This document shows, one piece after another, positions 14,545 to 19,477 of a stretch of 19,477 nt of DNA. A model generated the notes under the pieces. The model saw nothing but the letters and a program-made list of their open reading frames with translations, had not been told where the DNA came from and made no database searches. Every line of letters begins with the position of its first letter. The first letter of the stretch is position 1. Location of the stretch: the NCBI GenBank assembly GCA_023421135.1, contig JAEZUG010000015.1, positions 1-19,477 of the forward strand, in the 5' to 3' direction. A program made the position numbers and the translations under genes. The stretch comes from Candidatus Cloacimonadota bacterium (GTDB lineage: Bacteria; Cloacimonadota; Cloacimonadia; Cloacimonadales; Cloacimonadaceae).

Positions 14545-15480
14545 TTACTTGGAGATAAACTCAAGAACTGCATCCAGTTCCTCAGCTTTGTCAAGATTAA
14601 TGCACTCCAAATCTTTGTCAATATTCTTTATCATACCGCTTAGGACTTTCTGCGGACCAAACTCCACAAAGCGGGTTACACCTTGGGATTTCATGTATTG
14701 AATTGTGTCCACCCAGAGCACAGGAGAGATGATCTGTTTGCCCAGCTTCTCTCTGATCTGATCAGGATCTGAAGAGGGCAAAGCATCCAGATTGGAGACC
14801 ACGGGAATAGTTCCCGGATTAAACTGCAGCTTCTGCATCTCCTCACTGAGCCAGGCACTGGCAGAGTGAATCAAAGGAGTATGAAAAGGGCCACCCACTA
14901 CCAAGGGAAGAGCGCGTTTGGCGCCTTTGGCCTTGGCTAGCTCCATAGCTGCCTGCACTCCTGCTTCCGAGCCGGAGATCACAGTCTGAATGGGAGTATT
15001 AAAGTTCACTGCTCTCACCAAGCCGGCAGCTTCAGCTTCCTGGCAGACGTCTTTCACGCTCTGAGAATCCAAGCCAATAATAGCGGCCATGGCAAAAGGA
15101 GAGTCGCCCACGGCTTTGATCATAAATTCTCCCCGCTTGTGCACGATATGCATGGCGTCTTGCCAGCTCAGCACTCCGGAGGCCACCAGAGCGGTGAACT
15201 CTCCCAGGGAGTGTCCTGCCACAAAGTCCGGCACCAGAGAACACTTTTCCTGAAAGTATTTCAGGGCACAGATGCTATGAAAGAGAATAGCGGGCTGAGT
15301 GAAGCGGGTCTCTTTGAGGGCTTCTTCGGGGCCAGTGGCCAGGATGGAAGCCAAGTCTGTTCCATGAGTTTGATCAAAGGAATGCAGCAGTTCGGCATAT
15401 TCTGGCCTGGCAGCCACATAATCCATTGCCATTCCTATGTATTGAGCTCCCTGTCCGGGAAAAACAAAAGCAGTCTTCAT
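14545..15480 (-). CDS. fabD: Malonyl-CoA:ACP transacylase
   Basis: A 311-aa protein of normal length that transfers malonate from CoA to AcpP. The nucleophile is S91 in GHSLGEF, the substrate-binding arginine is R116 in VHKRGEFM, and the catalytic histidine is H200 in GGPFHTPLI. The N-terminal FPGQGAQYIGM forms the oxyanion region. The ATG at 15478-15480 has AAGGA about 12 nt upstream, a longer spacing than its neighbours. It lies 26 nt after fabH. Confidence 0.97.
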   Translation of the reverse strand: MKTAFVFPGQGAQYIGMAMDYVAARPEYAELLHSFDQTHGTDLASILATGPEEALKETRFTQPAILFHSICALKYFQEKCSLVPDFVAGHSLGEFTALVASGVLSWQDAMHIVHKRGEFMIKAVGDSPFAMAAIIGLDSQSVKDVCQEAEAAGLVRAVNFNTPIQTVISGSEAGVQAAMELAKAKGAKRALPLVVGGPFHTPLIHSASAWLSEEMQKLQFNPGTIPVVSNLDALPSSDPDQIREKLGKQIISPVLWVDTIQYMKSQGVTRFVEFGPQKVLSGMIKNIDKDLECINLDKAEELDAVLEFISK

Positions 15481-15506
15481 AATATCACAAATCCTTATCT
15501 GAAAAC

Positions 15507-16496
15507 TTAGTATCTGGCCAGAATGCTGCCCCAGGTGAGCCCTGCTCCAAAGGAAGTGAGCAGGATGATATCCCCGCGGCGCACTTTCTTGTTGCGGATA
15601 GCTTCATCGGTGGCGATTGGAATAGTAGCGCTGGAGGTGTTGCCGTATTTCTCAATATTGACAATCACTTTGGACATCGGCACCTTCATCTTATCTGCCA
15701 AACCTTCTATAATCCGCAAGTTAGCCTGATGCGGAATCACCCAGTCCACGTCCGCGGCAGTGAGGTGATTGCGTCTCAAGAGCTCATCACTGGAGGCATA
15801 CATGCTCTTGATAGCATTCTTATAAATCTTATTACCTTCCATGTAAACCGTGTGCAGGTGTTTATCCACAGTTTCGTGTGAGGCAGGCATACGTGATCCC
15901 CCGGCATGCTGGATCAGAAGGTCTCCCTGGCTGCCATCGGCACTGATCACGACATCTATGATGCGGGAAATATCACTGCTGGTGGCGCGAGAAACAATTG
16001 CCGCACCGGCACCATCACCAAAGAGCACGCAGGTGTTGCGATCTTCCCAATTGGTGATCTTGGTGAGCACATCCACGCCCAAAACCAGCACGTTCTGACG
16101 GCTGCCGCTTTCCACAAACTGCCTGGCAGTCTCCAGAGCATACACAAAGCCTGTGCAACCCGCAGAGACGTCAAAGGCGGGGAAGCCCTTGAGCCCCAGC
16201 TTATGCTGCACCATACAGGCGGTGGAAGGGAAGGCATGATCGCCACTGATGGTGGCACAGATGATCAGATCGATATCCCGGTAGCTCACGGAGGAAGCTT
16301 CTATGGCATTGATAGCAGCTTTTATGGCCAGATCACTGGCAGCTTCGTCTTCGCTGCAATAGTGCCGTTCAAACATCCCGGTGCGGGAACGAATCCACTC
16401 GTCTGTGGTTTCAACTATCTTTTCAAGATCGAAGTTATTGACTATCTTCTTGGGGGCATAACTGCCAAAGGCTGAGAATTTTGCATGGTATAACAT
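15507..16496 (-). CDS. fabH: Beta-ketoacyl-ACP synthase III
   Basis: A 329-aa enzyme that starts fatty-acid synthesis by condensing acyl-CoA with malonyl-ACP. The catalytic triad is C114 in SAGCTGFVYA, H256 in IPHQANLRII and N286 in YGNTSSATIP. GDGAGAAIVS and the C-terminal SFGAGLTWGS loop are also typical. The ATG at 16494-16496 overlaps the plsX stop by one base (TAATG), a sign of translational coupling, and GGAG lies 7 nt upstream inside plsX. Starter-chain preference cannot be read from sequence. Confidence 0.97.
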   Translation of the reverse strand: MLYHAKFSAFGSYAPKKIVNNFDLEKIVETTDEWIRSRTGMFERHYCSEDEAASDLAIKAAINAIEASSVSYRDIDLIICATISGDHAFPSTACMVQHKLGLKGFPAFDVSAGCTGFVYALETARQFVESGSRQNVLVLGVDVLTKITNWEDRNTCVLFGDGAGAAIVSRATSSDISRIIDVVISADGSQGDLLIQHAGGSRMPASHETVDKHLHTVYMEGNKIYKNAIKSMYASSDELLRRNHLTAADVDWVIPHQANLRIIEGLADKMKVPMSKVIVNIEKYGNTSSATIPIATDEAIRNKKVRRGDIILLTSFGAGLTWGSILARY

Positions 16497-17491
16497 TACA
16501 AGCTCCCGAAATACTGCTTGGCATGCCCGACAAACCCACTCTTGGATATCCGGGCAGCAAAGCGTATAGCATTCATCATGGCTTTGGAATTGGATCTGCC
16601 ATGCGAGATCACACTGGTGCCATTAAGCCCCACAAGCAGGGCTCCGCCATACTCCGTGTGATCCAGTTTCTTTTTCATATAGGCATAAACGGGATAGGAG
16701 AGCAAAGCACCCAGCTTCGCCACCCAGTCCTTGTTAAACTGCTCTTTGAGGATGGCAAAGATACTGAAAGCAGCACCTTCCACCGTCTTGAGCATCACGT
16801 TGCCCACAAAACCATCGCAGACAATCACGTCCGTCACTCCGCTCAGAACGTCCTTACCTTCAATATTACCGATAAAATTCAGGTCTTTGGAAGCGGCCAG
16901 CAATTTATAGGCTTCCTTGGTGATGCTGTTGCCCTTGGCACTCTCTTCCCCGATGTTGAGCAGAGATATCCGGGGACTTTCCAGCTTGAAGAAATATTGG
17001 GAATAGAGCCTGCCCAACTGGGCAAACTGCAGCAGATGTTCTGCCTGACAATCCACGTTGGCTCCCACATCCAGGATGATCTCATGATTCTTCTGAGTGG
17101 GGAATTGGATGGCTATGGCCGGACGCATCACGTTGGGAATCCTGCCATACACAAAAAGAGAAGCAGCCATCACAGCTCCGGTGTTTCCGGCGCTCACGAC
17201 TGCTTCGCTCAAACCTTTGTGGTGATGCTCAATTGCCTTCACCATGGAGCTGTCTTTTTTGGTGCGGAAAGAATTGGAAGCTTCGTCTTCCATTGTGACC
17301 CGCTGGCTGGCGTGAACTACAGAGATTCTGGATTTGTCGTAAAAGAACTTTTCCAGATGCGATGAGATGATGCTCTCATCCCCTACCAGAACTACTTCAT
17401 CGCAATAGTCTTCTTTGATTGCGAAAACAGCGCCCTCTATCTCCGGCAGCGGTGCATTATCGCTGCCAAAAGCATCGACCGCTATGCGCAA
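16496..17491 (-). CDS. plsX: Phosphate acyltransferase PlsX
   Basis: A 331-aa enzyme that converts acyl-ACP to acyl-phosphate for the first acylation of glycerol-3-phosphate. Visible family motifs are MRIAVDAFGSDNAP at the start, SAGNTGAVMAAS, ILDVGANVDC, NIGEESAKGN and VIVCDGFVGNVMLKT. The first motif has FGSDNAP where most members have MGGDxAP, a small variation. The start is TTG at 17489-17491, 3 nt after the rpmF stop, with AAGGA overlapping that stop region. Its 3' end overlaps fabH by one base. A peripheral membrane location is expected from the family. Confidence 0.96.
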   Translation of the reverse strand: MRIAVDAFGSDNAPLPEIEGAVFAIKEDYCDEVVLVGDESIISSHLEKFFYDKSRISVVHASQRVTMEDEASNSFRTKKDSSMVKAIEHHHKGLSEAVVSAGNTGAVMAASLFVYGRIPNVMRPAIAIQFPTQKNHEIILDVGANVDCQAEHLLQFAQLGRLYSQYFFKLESPRISLLNIGEESAKGNSITKEAYKLLAASKDLNFIGNIEGKDVLSGVTDVIVCDGFVGNVMLKTVEGAAFSIFAILKEQFNKDWVAKLGALLSYPVYAYMKKKLDHTEYGGALLVGLNGTSVISHGRSNSKAMMNAIRFAARISKSGFVGHAKQYFGSL

Positions 17492-17494
17492 TGT

Positions 17495-17674
17495 TTAATC
17501 CTTGATGTCGATTATCTGCTTACCGTTGTAGGTGCCGCAGTTTGCACAGATGTGGTGGCTTCTGGTGGATTCTCCACACTTGCTGCAGATGCTGAAGCTC
17601 GGAAGCTTCAAGGCATCGTGAGTTCTGCGTTTGTCACGACGGGTCTTCGAAGTTTTCTTTTTTGGGACGGCCAT
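17495..17674 (-). CDS. rpmF: 50S ribosomal protein L32
   Basis: A 59-aa protein beginning MAVPKKKTSKTRRDKRRTH, the standard L32 start. It is the zinc-ribbon form: C30 and C33 in CSKC, then C43 and C46 in CANC. The ATG at 17672-17674 follows AGGAG at about 7 nt. It heads the rpmF-plsX-fab operon, the classic link of ribosome and lipid synthesis genes, with plsX 3 nt downstream. Confidence 0.97.
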   Translation of the reverse strand: MAVPKKKTSKTRRDKRRTHDALKLPSFSICSKCGESTRSHHICANCGTYNGKQIIDIKD

Positions 17675-17691
17675 TATATTCTCCTGTATGG

Positions 17692-17756
17692 TAATGCAGC
17701 AAGCTCTTGAAATGCTAGGTCCGGACGATCCCGAACCAATCCCTGCTGCTTCATTA
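17692..17756 (-). promoter_or_regulatory. Imperfect inverted repeat in the rpmF leader
   Basis: TAATGCAGCA (17692-17701) and TGCTGCTTCATTA (17744-17756) are complementary apart from a small bulge. The palindrome GTCCGGAC (17719-17726) lies between them. As RNA this would form a long stem with an inner hairpin about 20 nt before the rpmF start. It could regulate the whole fab operon, but no known element is recognised. Confidence 0.3.
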
Positions 17757-17963
17757 CGCTATAAAATTCTTATTTGAGAGTTCAAGGACTTTCAAAGCGG
17801 CTTTTTTGTCAATCAATTTCCGTTCAAGCAGTTTCTTAGCTAAGCTGAAAGAGCCTCATCCAGAACTCCGGGAAAGTGAGCCCAGGCTTATACGGGATTC
17901 CTGATTCGTGTCCTCTTCAAGGTCCCTCCCCTCTTCATTATTGTGCCAGGTAACAATCAAGTG
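17754..17963 (-). pseudogene. Coding-like relic upstream of rpmF
   Basis: On the minus strand one frame is open from 17963 to a TAA at 17754-17756 except for a single TGA at 17856-17858. Its end reads LAKKLLERKLIDKKAALKVL followed by ELSNKNFIA, which looks like a natural protein C-terminus, and its beginning reads HLIVTWHNNEEGRDLEED. A second frame over 17839-17916 reads ESGIPYKPGLTFPEFWMRLF, which joins better to the LAKK piece if one frameshift is allowed. I do not recognise the family, and chance open frames remain possible. Confidence 0.3.
17758..17785 (-). promoter_or_regulatory. Candidate sigma70-type promoter for the rpmF-fab operon
   Basis: On the minus strand TTGAAC (17780-17785) is followed after 16 nt by TATAGC (17758-17763), about 85 nt before the rpmF start. 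A further TTGACA lies at 17807-17812. The boxes overlap the coding-like relic, so they may be chance matches. Confidence 0.3.
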
Positions 17964-18012
17964 CTATATTTTATAGTATCACTACCAATTACACCGCTCA
18001 CAGTCTGGACTG

Positions 18013-18089
18013 AACCGTAAAAAAGTATAACTATTTGTCGGGTGTAACCGTAAAAAAGTATAACTATTTGTCGGGTGTAACCGTAAAAA
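18013..18089 (+). repeat. 33-nt direct repeat, two full units and a partial third
   Basis: Units at 18013-18045 and 18046-18078 are identical; the third begins at 18079 and matches for 11 bases. Each unit starts AACCGTAAAAAAGTATAAC and ends TATTTGTCGGGTGT. It lies just upstream of the TTGACA (18094-18099) before the ATPase gene. It could be a set of regulator-binding sites or a leftover transposon end. Confidence 0.85.
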
Positions 18090-18146
18090 TGTCTTGACAG
18101 CGCCTCACCAATATCCATTCTGGCCTCAGACATTCAAGAGGTAAGT

Positions 18147-19466
18147 ATGAACTACATTGAGCGAGACTTAGAGGCCAGGCTGATCCCAAGCTTACAGAGC
18201 CACAAAGCCCTATTTATTCTGGGAGCCAGACAGGTCGGTAAAACTACCCTTATGAAAAGGCTTATAGACCGGATGGGGACAGACAATTCCCTATACTATG
18301 ACCTGGAGATACCCTCGAATCTAAGTCTGTTTTCCTCCGATCTGGACAGAGTCCTGGCAAGACTGCGCTTTGATAGAGCCAATTCAGAGAAAAAGACCTT
18401 TGTCTTTATCGACGAAATCCAGTATCTGAGAGATTTTTCCAAGACCGTCAAGATCCTGGTTGATCATCATTCGGACGAGTTTAAGCTGGTGATGACCGGC
18501 TCGTCCTCTCTACTGATTAAGCAGCAGTTCAGTGAATCACTGGCTGGCCGTAAAGAAGTGGTGATTCTGCGCCCGCTCAACTTTGCAGAATTCTGCGGAT
18601 TCAAGGGAGAAGACAAGATAGCCGGAGAGCTCGGCTCCGAGCTCGATCCAGCCCGAAACCCACTTTTGAGTATGAGCTCAAAACTGGAAATCCTGATGGA
18701 GGAATACGTAGTCTTCGGAGCTTTCCCGGAAGTGGTGCTGCTCGAGAGACAGCAGCATAAGATCGAGCTTCTCAATGATATAGTCTCATCCTACATCATC
18801 AAGGACATCAGGCAGATCCTGCAGATCGAGAAGCTGCAGGAATTCAACAAACTGCTGAGAATGCTAGCCTACAGCATAGGCAAAGAGATCAATATCAGCG
18901 AGTTGAGCCGTAACGTAGGCCTGCACCGGGAATCGGTGCAGAAATACCTGATGACCCTGGAAGAGTCATTCATTATCAGCACCATCAGCCCCTTTTACTC
19001 CAATCCGGATAAAGAGCTGCGCAAGATGCCCAAAATATATATGGCAGACACAGGCCTTAGAAACATGCTGATAAATGATTTCAGGGCACTCGAGACCAGG
19101 CCGGATCGGGGAGAACTGATCGAAAATACCTTCTTCCTCAGCTTGCTGCACAGTCTTGAGATAAGCACCAAAATCCACTATTGGAAGACGAAGCAGGGCA
19201 ACGAGGTGGACTTCGTGCTGAAGTCTCCCGAGCACATCATAGCCTATGAACTGAAGTATGGCGGCAACAGCCAAAATCACTTCAATCTCTTCCGCAGTTA
19301 CTATCCCCAGGCCACCTGCTTTACGGTGAGGCATCACTACGAGCCAAAAGAGGGTGTGCTTCCGCTTTGGTACAGGCCCTCTGTTCACAGATCACTGTTC
19401 AATCATCACCACCCTAATAGGACACGCATGAGACACCCATGTGACACCCATGTGACACACATGTAA
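18147..19466 (+). CDS. AAA-type ATPase with DUF4143-like C-terminal nuclease-fold region
   Basis: A 439-aa protein. The AAA part has Walker A GARQVGKTT (26-34), Walker B FVFIDE (85-90), a sensor-like VMTGSSS and R135 in SLAGRKE. A winged-helix segment (about 245-275) follows. The C-terminal part shows a PD-(D/E)xK-like arrangement: E326 in ENTFF, D355 in GNEVDFVL and E368/K370 in AYELKYG. Members of this family are widespread, often mobile and of unknown function. The ATG at 18147 follows AGAGGT at 5 nt. Residues from about 412 to the stop are encoded by intergenic repeats (heptamer module and 11-nt hairpin array), so the original end appears lost. It is the only plus-strand gene here and may be a later insertion. 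Confidence 0.88.
   Translation: MNYIERDLEARLIPSLQSHKALFILGARQVGKTTLMKRLIDRMGTDNSLYYDLEIPSNLSLFSSDLDRVLARLRFDRANSEKKTFVFIDEIQYLRDFSKTVKILVDHHSDEFKLVMTGSSSLLIKQQFSESLAGRKEVVILRPLNFAEFCGFKGEDKIAGELGSELDPARNPLLSMSSKLEILMEEYVVFGAFPEVVLLERQQHKIELLNDIVSSYIIKDIRQILQIEKLQEFNKLLRMLAYSIGKEINISELSRNVGLHRESVQKYLMTLEESFIISTISPFYSNPDKELRKMPKIYMADTGLRNMLINDFRALETRPDRGELIENTFFLSLLHSLEISTKIHYWKTKQGNEVDFVLKSPEHIIAYELKYGGNSQNHFNLFRSYYPQATCFTVRHHYEPKEGVLPLWYRPSVHRSLFNHHHPNRTRMRHPCDTHVTHM
19379..19402 (-). repeat. Heptamer module, copy E, inside the ATPase reading frame
   Basis: The plus strand reads CTCTGTTCACAGATCACTGT and continues TC, the same orientation as copies C and D. Here it is translated as SVHRSLF in the ATPase tail because this strand lacks the TGA codons present on the other. 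Confidence 0.6.
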
Positions 19467-19477
19467 ATTCATGCGTG
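19421..19477. repeat. Tandem 11-nt-unit hairpin array, copy 3, cut by the window end
   Basis: Four left-arm units at 19421-19464 (GACACGCATGA, two GACACCCATGT, GACACACATGT), a 6-nt loop (AAATTC) and the start of the right arm (ATGCGTG) at the edge. The units encode the last ATPase residues MRHPCDTHVTHM, and the stop TAA begins at the last base of unit 4. Confidence 0.8.

Larger units (their letters stand above)
17675..18146. other. Intergenic region between rpmF and the divergent ATPase gene
   Basis: No intact gene is seen in these 472 bases. They contain the rpmF leader with an imperfect inverted repeat (17692-17756), a candidate promoter (17758-17785), coding-like relics on the minus strand (17754-17963), and a 33-nt direct repeat with a partial third unit (18013-18089) next to the ATPase start. 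The two flanking genes are divergent, so both promoters should be here. Confidence 0.6.

Noticed and set aside
17856..17858. In-frame TGA as a selenocysteine codon
   Set aside because: The surrounding frame is short and unrecognised, and no selenocysteine insertion structure is evident; decay is simpler.

Overview
The window looks like a bacterial chromosome segment of roughly balanced GC from a Gram-negative-type organism. Candidatus Cloacimonadota, or a relative near the Bacteroidota/FCB group, is the best guess. This rests on the Gram-negative form of YidC with a large periplasmic domain, a very large secreted protein with cleaved-adhesin and fibronectin type III modules, and mosaic intergenic repeats. 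The phylum is an inference from style, not from a marker gene. No tRNA, rRNA, CRISPR array or intact transposase is seen.

Layout, left to right. Positions 1-2887 (minus) hold the N-terminal 962 codons of a secreted multidomain protein that runs off the left edge. Positions 2888-3476 are a repeat-rich intergenic region. Positions 3477-5135 (minus) encode a membrane protein of unknown function. Positions 5271-10616 (minus) are the conserved rpmH-rnpA-yidD-yidC-jag cluster for ribosome, RNase P and membrane-protein insertion; a metallo-beta-lactamase-fold hydrolase and an MFS transporter follow jag where mnmE often lies. Positions 10617-11238 are a second repeat-rich intergenic region. Positions 11239-17674 (minus) are a complete type II fatty-acid and phospholipid initiation operon, rpmF-plsX-fabH-fabD-fabG-acpP-fabF, followed by rnc. 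Positions 17675-18146 hold the rpmF leader, possible gene relics and a 33-nt tandem repeat. Positions 18147-19466 (plus) encode an AAA ATPase with a DUF4143-like C-terminal region, the only convincing plus-strand gene.

How the genes work together. FabD loads malonate onto AcpP. FabH, FabF and FabG start, elongate and reduce acyl chains, and PlsX turns acyl-ACP into acyl-phosphate for phospholipid synthesis. RpmF and RpmH are ribosomal proteins, RnpA is the RNase P protein, YidD and YidC insert membrane proteins, Jag/KhpB is an RNA-binding partner, and Rnc processes double-stranded RNA. The minus-strand genes of the two clusters are packed with short gaps or overlaps, as in operons.

The least ordinary material is non-coding. 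A hairpin family built from tandem 11-nt units (GACACCCATGW) occurs three times, always with four left-arm units and a 6-nt loop. A heptamer module (TGAACAG) occurs at least five times, overlaps the rnc stop codon and underlies the ATPase tail. Degenerate 9-nt and ATCCGTG-type modules recur in the same order in both large intergenic regions, in opposite orientation. The third hairpin copy lies inside the ATPase reading frame and supplies its C-terminus and stop codon.
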